Source: Candidatus Thiodiazotropha endoloripes
GTDB taxonomy: Bacteria > Pseudomonadota > Gammaproteobacteria > Chromatiales > Chromatiaceae
Reading direction: 5' to 3'
DNA: 64,000 nucleotides
Assembly (NCBI GenBank): GCA_001709035.1
Contig: LVKA01000019.1
Coordinates: forward strand, 310,001-374,000
Below, piece after piece: positions 36,906 to 45,987 of the stretch. Every line of letters begins with the position of its first letter. Position 1 is the first letter of the stretch. Both the position numbers and the translations under genes were made by a program. A model generated the notes under the pieces. It did not search any database, was not told the DNA's origin, and worked only from the letters and a program-made list of their open reading frames with translations.

Positions 36906-37019
36906 GCCGCGAATGAATGCAATTCACCGCAAATTAACGCAAATGCTTATAAGTTCAGTGGGGCAAGGGAAGTCTCAATCGATTTACGGCAATTTGTGGT
37001 GATTAGCGTTCATCGCGGC
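36906..37019. repeat. Imperfect inverted repeat, about 38 bases per arm
   Basis: The arms (36906-36944 and 36982-37019) start GCCGCGAATGAATGC and, on the other strand, GCCGCGATGAACGC. They stay similar for about 38 bases with scattered mismatches around a 37-base centre. It fits entirely between the TRAP binding-protein gene and hemW. It looks like a small non-coding palindromic repeat (REP- or MITE-like), the kind often present in many copies per genome. Confidence 0.6.
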
Positions 37020-37068
37020 AAATACGAAATCCTAATAACGACCTGTCAGCAGCGTCGGTAAGTGGAAA

Positions 37069-38211
37069 GTGATCTCCCCTCCCCTTTCACTCTATGTCCA
37101 CATCCCCTGGTGTGTGCGCAAATGTCCCTATTGCGATTTCAACTCCCATGGGATCAAGCAGGCTATTCCCGAGCAGGCCTATGTGGATGCCTTGCTGCAC
37201 GACTTGAGCATCGACAGTGAAGGCATCGAGGGCAGACAACTCTCGTCAATTTTCATCGGTGGGGGGACGCCGAGTCTGTTTTCGTCTGCTGCGATTGCCA
37301 GGTTGCTGCAAGGAATTGAGCAGCGGTTCGCCTTTGCCGAGTCGATGGAGATCACCCTGGAAGCCAATCCGGGCGCCGTGGAAGCCGGCTCCTTCGCCGG
37401 TTACCGGCGGGCCGGGGTCAATCGCCTCTCGTTGGGCTTTCAGAGTCTGCAAGCTTCGATGTTGCGGGCGCTGGGCAGAATTCACTCCCCTCAGGAGGCG
37501 AAAGAGGCTTTTGCACAGGCGAGAAAAGCGGGTTTTGACAACATCAATATTGACCTGATGTTCGGCCTGCCTGAGCAGACCCTGGCGATGGCGGAAGTGG
37601 ATCTGGCTGCGGCGATTGAACTCGGCAGTGAGCATCTCTCCTACTATCAATTAACCCTGGAACCCAATACCCCGTTTCATCATGCACCACCGGCCGTGCC
37701 GGATGATGAGCAGTTGTGGCTGATGCAGCAACAGGGGATGGAGCAGCTCGCCAATGGCGGCTTCAGCCACTACGAAGTATCTGCCTATGCACGCCAGGGG
37801 CATGAGTGCAGGCACAACATGAACTACTGGCGGTTTGGGGACTATCTGGGTATCGGCGCTGGGGCTCACGCCAAGTTGAGCCTGGCTGACGGCCGGGTGA
37901 AGCGCTTCTGGAAACAGCGTCATCCGGATGCCTATCTTGCCGCTGACAAAACCGCTGACTTCATCCAGGGTGAGCGGCAGCTTGCTGAGGAGGATCTGCT
38001 AGTGGAGTTCATGATGAATGCGCTGCGTCTGCTTGAAGGGGTGGAGCTGAACCTGTTTGAGAGCCACACGGGAGTCGGCTTGCAACAGATCGAAACGCCG
38101 TTGCGGCAGGCCGTGGAACGAGGCTTGATGCAGCCTGTTGAGCAGCGGCTATGCCCCTCCTCATTGGGGCATAGATTTCTGAATGATCTGCTCTCACTTT
38201 TCTCAAGTTAA
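37069..38211 (+). CDS. hemW: Radical SAM haem chaperone HemW
   Basis: A 380-residue radical SAM protein. The cluster motif is CVRKCPYCDFNSHG near residue 15, the signature that separates HemW from coproporphyrinogen oxidase HemN. Other landmarks are FIGGGTPSLFS, NPGAVE, NRLSLGFQSL and NINIDLMFGLPEQT. HemW is thought to insert haem into respiratory enzymes and was formerly labelled HemN-like. The start is GTG. The gene stands alone beside an inverted repeat. It fits the abundance of haem proteins in the window. Confidence 0.93.
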   Translation: MISPPLSLYVHIPWCVRKCPYCDFNSHGIKQAIPEQAYVDALLHDLSIDSEGIEGRQLSSIFIGGGTPSLFSSAAIARLLQGIEQRFAFAESMEITLEANPGAVEAGSFAGYRRAGVNRLSLGFQSLQASMLRALGRIHSPQEAKEAFAQARKAGFDNINIDLMFGLPEQTLAMAEVDLAAAIELGSEHLSYYQLTLEPNTPFHHAPPAVPDDEQLWLMQQQGMEQLANGGFSHYEVSAYARQGHECRHNMNYWRFGDYLGIGAGAHAKLSLADGRVKRFWKQRHPDAYLAADKTADFIQGERQLAEEDLLVEFMMNALRLLEGVELNLFESHTGVGLQQIETPLRQAVERGLMQPVEQRLCPSSLGHRFLNDLLSLFSS

Positions 38212-38486
38212 AAGGACTTCTTAACAATAATTTGACCAAAGTACGCTAACATATTAAATTTATAGGTCTATCCCATGAGATTGGGTTAGGTGGCAACACC
38301 AGGAGTCAGTAGATACCTCTCGTCTAATCTGGATACGCGAGCTGTTTTGCAGGGAGCAGCGTGGAACCCTTGCATTGATAGGTTCCAGTGAATGGTCGAT
38401 TGCCGTCTCCGCCAGTCAGTGCAATCACCAGATTCCAGCCAATGGTTTTGGGAGGAGCTTGGGCGCCTGTGCGCTGCGGCTGAATA

Positions 38487-41171
38487 ATGCAACTGTTCCT
38501 CAAAGTTGTTGTTTCGATTTCAGCACTTCTGGCTGTCACGCTGCTGATGCCTGATGCCCAGCAGGTTTACGCTGATATGTCGTTGCATGGAAACGACTCC
38601 GCACTCCAATCCACCGCACAGATCAAATCCGGCACGACATCCCCCAAGGTACAATATCTTCCAGAATCACTGAGCGAAGTGCAGCTTGGTGTTCTGCTCA
38701 TCGGCGGGGCACTGGTGATTGGCCTGCTGGTGATATTCCGCTTGATCAAAGGCCGTTGGGAATCATTCTTCGAGCGGTACGAAGAGATCGCCCGTTCTTT
38801 GTCGGAAGGTAATTATCTGGCCGTCACCCGTCTGCCGGTGGAGGGTAAGCTGGCCCCGGTCAGCCGGGTATTGCGACAGTTGGTCAGTGAGAACTTTCTC
38901 TATCAGCAGACCATCAATCAGCAGAAACGGGTCTACGCCGCGCTCTCTGAGACCAGTAAGATGGTGCTGAGGAATCCACCGCCATTGGTCATGTTCGAGC
39001 ATGCCTGTGAGATTGCGGTGAACTTTGGCGGGTTTACTGCCGCCTGGGTCGGTGAGGTGGATATCGATGCAAAGCTGCTGCATCCGGTTGCCTGTGCCGG
39101 TATCCCCAAAGAGCGGCTGAAGGTCTGTAAATTCGATCTCGACCTGACCGATCCTGAGGGTGACAGTCCGTTGGCAACCGCAGTCTACGGGAAATGCGCT
39201 TCTGTGATAGACCGGATCGATCCGGATGGGGGGAAGACCACCTGGCATCGTTTGGCACAGACCAGCGGCGGTCAGTCGGTTGCGGTGTTTCCAATTGTGG
39301 TGAATCAGGATGTGATCGCCGCCTTCACCCTCTACGCAGACGGCCCGGAATATTTTACTCAGACCATCCACGATCTGCTCGATGAGATGGTCAGCAACTT
39401 CGCCTTCGCGATTGAAAACCATGAGCGGAGTCAGGCCCATCAGCTGGCGCATAACTCCCTGGAAGAGTCTTCGAAACAGCTCACAGAGGCCAATAAGCAG
39501 CTTTCGATGTTATTGGAATCGACTGGTGAAGGCATCTTCGGGGTGGATGAAAATGATAACTGCACCTTCATCAACAAGGCCGGGGCAGAGATGCTCGGTT
39601 ATACCCAACAGGAGCTGATCAACAAGCCGATCCATAACCAGGTGCGGATGTTCGATGAGTCGGGTCTGTCATTCAACTGCCGGGTGGTTGAGCAGGGTGA
39701 TCCTGTGAAGGTCAGGGATGAGTCTTTTCAGCGGCAGAATGAAACCCTGTTTCCGGTTGAATATTCAACCTATCCGATTATGGAGCATCGACAGTTCAAG
39801 GGTTCGGTCACCGTGTTTCGTGATGTCACATCCAGCCGTTCGATGATGCGTGAGATGCGCTTTCTGGCCACCCATGATTCGCTCACCCATCTGCTCAACC
39901 GGCATGCCTTTGATCAGCGCTTGAGGCAGGCCTTTTCCGACTCGAAGGAACACAATGCGCAACATGTGCTGCTGTATATGGATCTTGATCAATTCAAACT
40001 GGTCAATGATACCTGTGGCCATGTGGCGGGAGATATGATGCTGCGCCAACTCTCCCATCGTCTGCAGCGGACCATCGGGGAGAACGATGTAATAGCCCGT
40101 CTGGGCGGAGATGAGTTTGGTTTGCTGATGGAGAACAGTAACCTGCAACAGGCGACACAGATGGCGAATCTGATCAGCAGCACGGTGAAGGCATTCAGAT
40201 TCTCATGGGAAGGCCGCAGTTTCACCACCGGTGTGAGTATCGGTATTGTCGCCATCGGGCCCAAGACCGAGAGTCCGCACAATGCACTCAGCGCAGCGGA
40301 TGCGGCCTGCTATGTGGCGAAGGACATGGGGCGCAATCGAATCCATGTTTATCAGCCCTACGATGAAGAGATCAATCGCCAGCAAGGTGAGATGCACCTG
40401 GTAACCAAGATCGAGAGTGCCATCGATCAAAGTCGTTTCTCTCTGTTGCAACAACCGATCATGTCGTTGAACAGCAGTTCCATTGGTGATGAGCATATCG
40501 AACTTTTGGTGCGGATGCAGGATGAAGAGGGAAGAATGATCATGCCCGGTGCATTCATACCGGCGGCCGAGCGCTACAACATCATGCACAATGTTGACCG
40601 CTGGGTGATCGGCGAGGCATTCAAGTGGTTGTCTGAGAACAGAGAGCGTCTTGAGGAGTTGAGTCTTTGCGCCATCAATCTGTCAGGACAATCCCTGGGT
40701 GAATCCACACTGCATGAGTACATCCTGGAGCAGTTGCGCCACTACGGTTTGCCGGCAGAAAAGATCTCGTTTGAAATCACCGAGACGGCGGTGGTCAGTC
40801 GTCTCGATCAGGCGACCCGCTTCATCAGTCTGTTAAAACGCCGGGGATTCCGTTTTGCATTGGACGATTTCGGTACCGGGATGTCCTCTTTCGCCTACTT
40901 GAAGCATCTACCGGTCGATTATCTGAAGATCGACGGCAGTTTTGTCCGCAATATGATGAATGATCCAGTAGATCGGGCGATGGTCGAATCGATCAACCAA
41001 ATCGGGCATCTGATGGGTCTGCAGACCATTGCCGAATATGTGGAAGATGACCAGACTCTCGAGCAGTTGATCGATATCGGTGTGGACTATGCGCAAGGGT
41101 ATGGCGTGGTTCAACCTATGCCGCTGAGCGGCAGTGACAGACAAAACGCGTCACAGGGGACCATCCACTGA
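38487..41171 (+). CDS. GAF-PAS-GGDEF-EAL cyclic-di-GMP protein
   Basis: An 894-residue dual-domain protein. A signal-like first helix and a second membrane helix (about 68-92) anchor it. A GAF-like domain lies at about 165-310, and a PAS domain at about 335-445 (LLESTGEGIFGVDENDNC). The GGDEF domain has an intact RLGGDEF near residue 540, but no RxxD inhibitory site at the usual place (GEND is there). The EAL domain has ELLVR in place of EALLR and keeps INLS, EITET, DDFGTG and LKIDGSF, so hydrolysis is plausible. It is a likely cyclic-di-GMP partner for the PilZ protein encoded at 18528. Confidence 0.94.
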   Translation: MQLFLKVVVSISALLAVTLLMPDAQQVYADMSLHGNDSALQSTAQIKSGTTSPKVQYLPESLSEVQLGVLLIGGALVIGLLVIFRLIKGRWESFFERYEEIARSLSEGNYLAVTRLPVEGKLAPVSRVLRQLVSENFLYQQTINQQKRVYAALSETSKMVLRNPPPLVMFEHACEIAVNFGGFTAAWVGEVDIDAKLLHPVACAGIPKERLKVCKFDLDLTDPEGDSPLATAVYGKCASVIDRIDPDGGKTTWHRLAQTSGGQSVAVFPIVVNQDVIAAFTLYADGPEYFTQTIHDLLDEMVSNFAFAIENHERSQAHQLAHNSLEESSKQLTEANKQLSMLLESTGEGIFGVDENDNCTFINKAGAEMLGYTQQELINKPIHNQVRMFDESGLSFNCRVVEQGDPVKVRDESFQRQNETLFPVEYSTYPIMEHRQFKGSVTVFRDVTSSRSMMREMRFLATHDSLTHLLNRHAFDQRLRQAFSDSKEHNAQHVLLYMDLDQFKLVNDTCGHVAGDMMLRQLSHRLQRTIGENDVIARLGGDEFGLLMENSNLQQATQMANLISSTVKAFRFSWEGRSFTTGVSIGIVAIGPKTESPHNALSAADAACYVAKDMGRNRIHVYQPYDEEINRQQGEMHLVTKIESAIDQSRFSLLQQPIMSLNSSSIGDEHIELLVRMQDEEGRMIMPGAFIPAAERYNIMHNVDRWVIGEAFKWLSENRERLEELSLCAINLSGQSLGESTLHEYILEQLRHYGLPAEKISFEITETAVVSRLDQATRFISLLKRRGFRFALDDFGTGMSSFAYLKHLPVDYLKIDGSFVRNMMNDPVDRAMVESINQIGHLMGLQTIAEYVEDDQTLEQLIDIGVDYAQGYGVVQPMPLSGSDRQNASQGTIH

Positions 41172-41190
41172 GAGTCGGCCAGTCGGCCAC

Positions 41191-41646
41191 TCAATTCATG
41201 CGGCACTGGTCCAGAAACGTTTCCAACCCCACCTCTTCCGCATAGGCCTTCAAGATTTTCGGACGAGGGCCCTTCTCCTTCACCTCGAAGATCGCTTCCG
41301 GTTGGTTTGGCAGTTTGCCGTATCGACCTGCGGGAATTTTTACCGTGATGGTCGGTTTGCTGGTTCTGCTGGGTTTTTTGGCACGGCGGGTTTTACTGGT
41401 TTTCCCCGCCTTAGGTGCTGACTTGGCGCTGTTTTCGGCCTCGAGTTTCTCGACGACGCGGCTGACCCTTTTGATATGGTGAGTGATGTAGGATTCGAAA
41501 CTGACGCCACTCTCTTTGAGCAGGGATGAGATTTTTGTGCTGACCTCTTTGAGTGCTTTCTCTTGCTGCTCAGCTTTCTGTTGTTCCTTTTCAAGGCGGG
41601 TGATTTCAGCCTTCAGGCTTTCGATCTGTTTTTGTATATTTGGCAT
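41191..41646 (-). CDS. MvaT/H-NS-like nucleoid protein
   Basis: A 151-residue protein. An N-terminal coiled coil (1-85, IQKQIESLKAEITRLEKEQQ) precedes a Lys/Arg/Ser/Thr-rich linker (about 88-115, SKTRRAKKPSRTSKP). A short C-terminal domain (about 115-151) reads PRPKILKAYAEEVGLETF. That pattern, a long dimerising helix then a small AT-hook-like domain with LKAY-x-E, is like MvaT/MvaU and other H-NS-type silencers. The start is ATG 41646; ATG 41676 adds ten poor residues. I cannot exclude a different coiled-coil DNA-binding family. It is divergent from rof. Confidence 0.5.
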   Translation of the reverse strand: MPNIQKQIESLKAEITRLEKEQQKAEQQEKALKEVSTKISSLLKESGVSFESYITHHIKRVSRVVEKLEAENSAKSAPKAGKTSKTRRAKKPSRTSKPTITVKIPAGRYGKLPNQPEAIFEVKEKGPRPKILKAYAEEVGLETFLDQCRMN

Positions 41647-41739
41647 GTTCCTGTGCTCTAATCCAGATAAATCCATCGAATTCTAAATAGCTTCAGTGTA
41701 TTTAGGCAAATATCAACCACCTTTGTGTGAGTGGAGTCT

Positions 41740-42003
41740 ATGAGTGACAACCCCTATCGGCCCATTGCCTGTGGCCTCCATGAATCCTATCAATATGCCG
41801 TGATGACCCGTACCCGGCTCGATCTCAGCTGGCGGGATGAATCTGGTCAGCATCTTCAGGCCCGGGTTCTGCCAATCGATGTGGTGACCCGGGACAAGGC
41901 GGAGTATCTGATCGTTCGGGATCCGTCAGGAGAGGCGTTGGCGGTGCGGCTCGATCAGATTGTCGGGGCAATCGATCTGGCTTCGGGCAAGAACCTGGAA
42001 TGA
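41740..42003 (+). CDS. rof: Rho-binding antiterminator (Rof family)
   Basis: An 87-residue small beta-barrel protein. The opening YRPIACGLHESYQYAVMTR and the closing EYLIVRDPSGEALAVRLDQIVGAI match Rof (YaeO), which binds Rho and weakens termination. The start is ATG 41740; a GTG at 41731 would add three residues. It is divergent from the MvaT-like gene with about 90 bases between them. Length and pattern are typical for gammaproteobacteria. Confidence 0.85.
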   Translation: MSDNPYRPIACGLHESYQYAVMTRTRLDLSWRDESGQHLQARVLPIDVVTRDKAEYLIVRDPSGEALAVRLDQIVGAIDLASGKNLE

Positions 42004-42173
42004 TCCGTGGTCAAAATGTTGGCGTTTCGTGGGTTGGCCTTCTAACAGGTTGATTCTTAAGGTAATGATAGTTTAAGTCTGACGGCAATCGAGGGCATTT
42101 TAGGAATTATCATCTGAGACACTCGTCAGAGAGTATGTTAGTTTTAATAGTGAAGACGCCAGAGTAGAGCCTT

Positions 42174-42515
42174 ATGTGCCACACTGATCTAGATTTCGAC
42201 CACTTGCTTAAATTGGCCGAGAGGGACCCGGTGAAATTCGAAGCACTGCGTCAGAAAACAATTGATACCTACATCGCAACTCTGCCCAATGAGCGCCAAA
42301 CGCAGATGCGTCGATTGCAGTGGCGTATCGACCAGGAGCGCAGAAACCGCTCTCCCCTTAGCGCCTGCATGCGAATATCAGGGTTGATGTGGGACAACAT
42401 GCTCGGACCCAAGGGCATGCTGGGTTATCTGCGCAGTATCAACTCAGAGCCCGGAATGGGGCGTAACAGAGTCAGCAGCTGTAAAATCGTGGAGTTTCCG
42501 TTAGGCTCCAGCTGA
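42174..42515 (+). CDS. DUF3135 family protein
   Basis: A 113-residue protein that fits DUF3135 in its layout: FDHLLKLAERDPVKFEALR, then a basic middle (RRLQWRIDQERRNR), then SPLSACMRISGLMWD. The function is unknown and it appears in many gammaproteobacteria. No signal peptide or membrane segment is seen. It lies 170 bases after rof and before the rpmE promoter, so it is probably a single transcription unit. Confidence 0.8.
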   Translation: MCHTDLDFDHLLKLAERDPVKFEALRQKTIDTYIATLPNERQTQMRRLQWRIDQERRNRSPLSACMRISGLMWDNMLGPKGMLGYLRSINSEPGMGRNRVSSCKIVEFPLGSS

Positions 42516-42553
42516 ATTTAAACGGATTTATGCAGTATTAGTGGTGCGGGTAC

Positions 42554-42582
42554 TTGCCTTATGGCCCATCTTGGCCTATTAT
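42554..42582 (+). promoter_or_regulatory. Sigma-70 promoter of rpmE
   Basis: TTGCCT (42554-42559) and TATTAT (42577-42582) are separated by 17 bases, the ideal spacing. The start point would be near 42590, leaving a leader of about 55 bases before the L31 ATG. Confidence 0.6.
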
Positions 42583-42643
42583 TCCGCGCCTTGTCTGCCA
42601 GTTTGGGCAGAATCATTGCTAATTTCTCACGAGTGAGTCAGTC

Positions 42644-42847
42644 ATGAAACCGGATACTCATCCTCAATACGAGGAAATCAAAGTCGTATGCAGTTGCGGC
42701 AACGAAATTGTCACCCGATCCACATTGGGCCAGGATGAGATGCACATCGAGGTATGCTCCTCCTGTCATCCTTTCTATACCGGTAAGCAGAAGATGGTGG
42801 ATACCGCTGGCCGAGTGGACAAGTTCCGCAAAAAATACAGCCGCTAA
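42644..42847 (+). CDS. rpmE: 50S ribosomal protein L31 (zinc form)
   Basis: A 67-residue ribosomal protein, full length. Zinc ligands are visible in VCSCGNE and [11 protein letters not shown], so it is the cysteine-containing type and not the zinc-free paralogue used under zinc limitation. The end DKFRKKYSR is typical. It has its own promoter at 42554-42582 and a terminator hairpin at 42907-42934. Confidence 0.97.
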   Translation: MKPDTHPQYEEIKVVCSCGNEIVTRSTLGQDEMHIEVCSSCHPFYTGKQKMVDTAGRVDKFRKKYSR

Positions 42848-42887
42848 GCTATTGGGCAACTGCTGCGTCGTTTCGACGCGACAGCCG

Positions 42888-43670
42888 ATGGCCGTGCAAA
42901 CCAATGAAAAGGCTCCGCAGTGCGGGGCCTTTTTGTTTGCTCTGCTGTTTTGCATGCTGCCGCTTGGTGTGCAGGCATCCGGCTGTCAGCCGTGCAACGC
43001 CGGGCTGCAGCCAGTTGAGCGGGTAATCGATGGCGATACCCTGTTGATGAGATCCGGTGACAAGCTGCGCCTGATCGGTATCAATACCCCGGAGCTGGGT
43101 CATTGGGGAAAACCGGGAGAGCCGGGTGGCCAGGCAGCGAAAGCCCTGCTGCAGCGACTTGTCAGGGAGAGCGGCGGACGCCTGGCGCTCTGCCCCGGGG
43201 TTGAGAGGCAGGACCGATACGGTCGGCAGCTGGTACATCTATCCAGTAACAATCGACAAAGCATCGCAGCGCAATTATTGCGACAGGGTGCGGGATGGGC
43301 GATCGCCGTACCGCCCAACCTGCTCAACAACCGGTGCTATTTTGCAGCAGAATCCCAGGCCAGGCGTGAGCAGCTCGGGATTTGGAAAAACACTCCAACC
43401 TCAGCGAGTGGTCTCAAGGGTGATGAAGCGGGATTTCACCATCTTCGAGGACGAATTACCCGTGTTGGGGAGAGTCGAAGTGCCGTCTGGATGAATCTTG
43501 AGGGCGGATTGGCACTGCGCGTCACCCGGAAGGATTGGAAGGCCTTCCAGATCGATGACCCACACGCACTGGTTGGCCGAAATGTGGAAGCCAGAGGCTG
43601 GCTCTACAAACGCAAGGGTGAACAGCGTCTGAGGATTCGGCATCCAAGCTCGTTACGCCTGCTGGATTAA
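42888..43670 (+). CDS. Secreted thermonuclease-like protein (SNase fold)
   Basis: About 260 residues. A hydrophobic signal region (FLFALLFCMLPLGVQASG) is followed by an SNase domain (about 45-170) with VIDGDTL, LRLIGINTPELGHW and RQDRYGRQLVHL, which carry the calcium and catalytic Asp/Arg/Glu equivalents. A C-terminal extension (about 175-260, GRITRVGESRSAVWMNLEGGLALRV) looks like an OB-fold. It probably cuts nucleic acids outside the cytoplasm. The first residues (NEKAPQCGAF) are encoded by the rpmE terminator stem, so the true start may be the TTG at 42933. Confidence 0.83.
   Translation: MAVQTNEKAPQCGAFLFALLFCMLPLGVQASGCQPCNAGLQPVERVIDGDTLLMRSGDKLRLIGINTPELGHWGKPGEPGGQAAKALLQRLVRESGGRLALCPGVERQDRYGRQLVHLSSNNRQSIAAQLLRQGAGWAIAVPPNLLNNRCYFAAESQARREQLGIWKNTPTSASGLKGDEAGFHHLRGRITRVGESRSAVWMNLEGGLALRVTRKDWKAFQIDDPHALVGRNVEARGWLYKRKGEQRLRIRHPSSLRLLD
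42907..42934 (+). terminator. Rho-independent terminator of rpmE
   Basis: AAAAGGCTCCGCA pairs with TGCGGGGCCTTTT with a single mismatch, and then T. It follows rpmE by 59 bases and overlaps the annotated start of the nuclease gene. Confidence 0.85.
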
Positions 43671-43772
43671 TCTGAGACATTACACCAGCCCTCTCTCCCA
43701 TTCATTTTGACTCTTTCATGATCCTGCCCAGCATGTACACTACGCTAAATCAATCGACTAGCAGGAGCATTC

Positions 43773-44897
43773 ATGACCAAGCATATCGGTATTCTGACCT
43801 CAGGCGGCGATAGTCCGGGTTTGAACGCGGCGATCCGTGGCGTGGGTAAGGCGGCTCTGGGCGCCTACGATATGGAGGTGATCGGGATCCGTGACGGTTT
43901 CCGCGGTCTGGTAGAGAATCGCACCATGCAACTGGAACGGGGTGAACTCTCCGGGATCCTGACCAGGGGCGGTACCATCCTCGGTACCAGCCGGGAAAAA
44001 CCCCACCGGATGCATTTCAACGGCAAGCGTCAGGATATGACTGATGTGATCGTTGAAAACTATCATGCCCATCATCTGGATGCCCTGGTCTGTATCGGCG
44101 GTGGCGGTACCCAGAAGAATGCCCTGCAGCTGGTGGAAAAGGGATTGAATGTCATCACCCTGCCAAAGACCATCGACAACGATGTCGCCCACACCGATAC
44201 CACCTTCGGATTCGATACGGCGCTTGGCATCGCCACCGATGCCATCGATCGATTGCACAGTACCGCCCATAGCCATCACCGAATCATTGTGGTGGAGATC
44301 ATGGGGCATCGGGCCGGCTGGCTGGCGCTCGGATCGGGGGTGGCCGGTGGCGCGGATGTGATCCTGCTGCCGGAGATTCCCTACGACATCGAAAGTGTTG
44401 CCGAGGCGATCAGAGGTCGTGCCGCCGGCGGTAAGCCGTTCAGTATCGTCGCTGTGGCAGAGGGCGCACTTCCCCGGGGGGTGGCTGAAGAGGTTCAGGG
44501 TCTGAGGGAGAGAAAGCAGATGGCTACCGATAAAAAACTGCGCAAACAGCTGAAGACTGAGCTGAGTGAGATGGAATCCCAATACGCCAACCATACCGTA
44601 ACTCTCTCCCGCCAGTTGGAGGAGCTGACCGGTCTGGAGTCTCGAGTGACGATACTCGGCTATCTGCAACGTGGGGGAACACCCTCCGCCGCCGACCGGT
44701 TGCTGGCAACCCGCCTGGGTACCGCCTGTGTCGATCTGATCGCGGAAGAGCGGTATGGAGTGATGGTTGCATCCCGAGGTGACCAGGCGGTTCCAGTACC
44801 GCTGGTTGATGTGGCGGGCTACAAAAAGCTGGTGCCCCCGGATCATCCCTGGGTGATCAGTGCCAAAAGGGTGGGTACCACCTTTGGCGATGAGTAG
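43773..44897 (+). CDS. pfkA: 6-phosphofructokinase (mixed-type substrate motif)
   Basis: A 374-residue phosphofructokinase. [15 protein letters not shown] is at residues 9-23, and [18 protein letters not shown] is near 130. The phosphoryl-donor loop is GGGGTQKN: glycine at the position equivalent to E. coli Gly104, the usual mark of ATP enzymes, with Asp103 replaced by Gly. The neighbouring PKTIDND has lysine at the position equivalent to E. coli 124, usual in pyrophosphate enzymes. It therefore resembles group III PFKs, and the donor cannot be settled by eye. AGGAG lies five bases before the ATG. It stands alone. Confidence 0.92.
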   Translation: MTKHIGILTSGGDSPGLNAAIRGVGKAALGAYDMEVIGIRDGFRGLVENRTMQLERGELSGILTRGGTILGTSREKPHRMHFNGKRQDMTDVIVENYHAHHLDALVCIGGGGTQKNALQLVEKGLNVITLPKTIDNDVAHTDTTFGFDTALGIATDAIDRLHSTAHSHHRIIVVEIMGHRAGWLALGSGVAGGADVILLPEIPYDIESVAEAIRGRAAGGKPFSIVAVAEGALPRGVAEEVQGLRERKQMATDKKLRKQLKTELSEMESQYANHTVTLSRQLEELTGLESRVTILGYLQRGGTPSAADRLLATRLGTACVDLIAEERYGVMVASRGDQAVPVPLVDVAGYKKLVPPDHPWVISAKRVGTTFGDE

Positions 44898-45091
44898 CCA
44901 CGACAGGCACTAGCTGATTGTCAGACACTTTTAATAGAAGACCCGCATAAAGCCGGTTATTAAGTCAGCGATTTCGCTGATTGAACCGCTGTGTTCTCTT
45001 GCCGGCTTGGCTCCCAGATTACACAGAGACGATGCTCCTTCATCTGTCAGATCACCTGATCGTAGTCTCAGTCTCTGTTTTATGCAGTCCT

Positions 45092-45826
45092 CTAAAACGG
45101 CATGAAGTTGCGCATTCCGTTCATCACCGGGCTGACTGTCTGAGACATGTTGCCCACGTCGTGGGTCATCACGCCCACATTGCGGTTCAGATGCCCCATG
45201 TTGTTATTCATGCCTTTGACCTGACTGGTCATGGATGACATGTTGCCGTTCAGTTCGGTGATGTTTTTGTTCATGTTGTTGACGCCACTGGACATACTGG
45301 AAGTGTCCTGGCCGATGGCGGCGATATGACCCTGAATCTGATGCATATCCGCTGACATGCTGGTCATCGAGCTCTCCATCACATGGACCACATAGAAAAG
45401 ATAGATCAGGGCGGCGATGGCAATCATCGTACCGGGCAGCGAGAACAGTTTGATTCGCTGGATCTTGTAGGTCTGCTCCTTTTCGATCGCTTCAAGACGC
45501 TCCTGCAGCAGCTTCTCACGCTCCTCGGCTTCCTCGTGGGTCTGCTGGAATGCAGTGGTCAGGCGATCGCTGAACTCCTCGATGATCTTCTCATGGTGAT
45601 CTTCGCGAATCTGGTTGTCTTTGTGGATCTTGTCGAAAACCGACTGCAGGCCCTGCATCAGGCCGGGCAGGACGCGGCTGTCGTTGGCTGACTTGGTGCG
45701 CTTGTCCGGGCTGGCGGTTTTACTCGGCTGAGTCGAGGCACTCTTTTTTGCCGTAGTCTTCTTTTTGCTGGTGGCGCTGCTCTTTGCTTTCGGAGCCGCC
45801 TTTTTCTTGGTTGTGCTGGTTGCCAT
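45092..45826 (-). CDS. Membrane-anchored coiled-coil protein with histone-H1-like tail
   Basis: A 244-residue protein. Residues 2-45 are Lys/Ala/Ser/Thr-rich (KKKAAPKAKSSATSKKK), like a histone H1 tail. A coiled coil (about 65-125) leads to one membrane helix (about 125-150, TMIAIAALIYLFYVVHV). The outer part is Met/Asn/Ser-rich with short heptad-like repeats (about 155-244, GNMSSMTSQVKGMNNNMG). I recognise no family. The layout suggests a cytoplasmic nucleic-acid or polyphosphate contact tied to a periplasmic coiled coil. ATG 45841 gives five more residues; neither start has a clear ribosome binding site. Confidence 0.75.
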   Translation of the reverse strand: MATSTTKKKAAPKAKSSATSKKKTTAKKSASTQPSKTASPDKRTKSANDSRVLPGLMQGLQSVFDKIHKDNQIREDHHEKIIEEFSDRLTTAFQQTHEEAEEREKLLQERLEAIEKEQTYKIQRIKLFSLPGTMIAIAALIYLFYVVHVMESSMTSMSADMHQIQGHIAAIGQDTSSMSSGVNNMNKNITELNGNMSSMTSQVKGMNNNMGHLNRNVGVMTHDVGNMSQTVSPVMNGMRNFMPF

Positions 45827-45987
45827 GGGTCTACTGCTCATCTGGGTATCAAGGAGGGGGAGGTAGTTAAGTTTATAATAAAAAGCTTATTCGCTTATAT
45901 GATTTTGATCACGCTTCTGAACATTGTAGAGTTCAGCCGCCGATAGGCGGGATTTTGGCAGGGGGATGCTGATCCGGTTTCCCGGGG

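Noticed and set aside
38212-38486. Possible riboswitch or small RNA before the GAF-PAS-GGDEF-EAL gene
   Set aside because: I compared it with cyclic-di-GMP and cobalamin-type conserved cores from memory and saw no match.
42708-42887. Longer start for the nuclease gene
   Set aside because: The frame is open to 42708, but this part overlaps rpmE in another frame and its translation is not protein-like.
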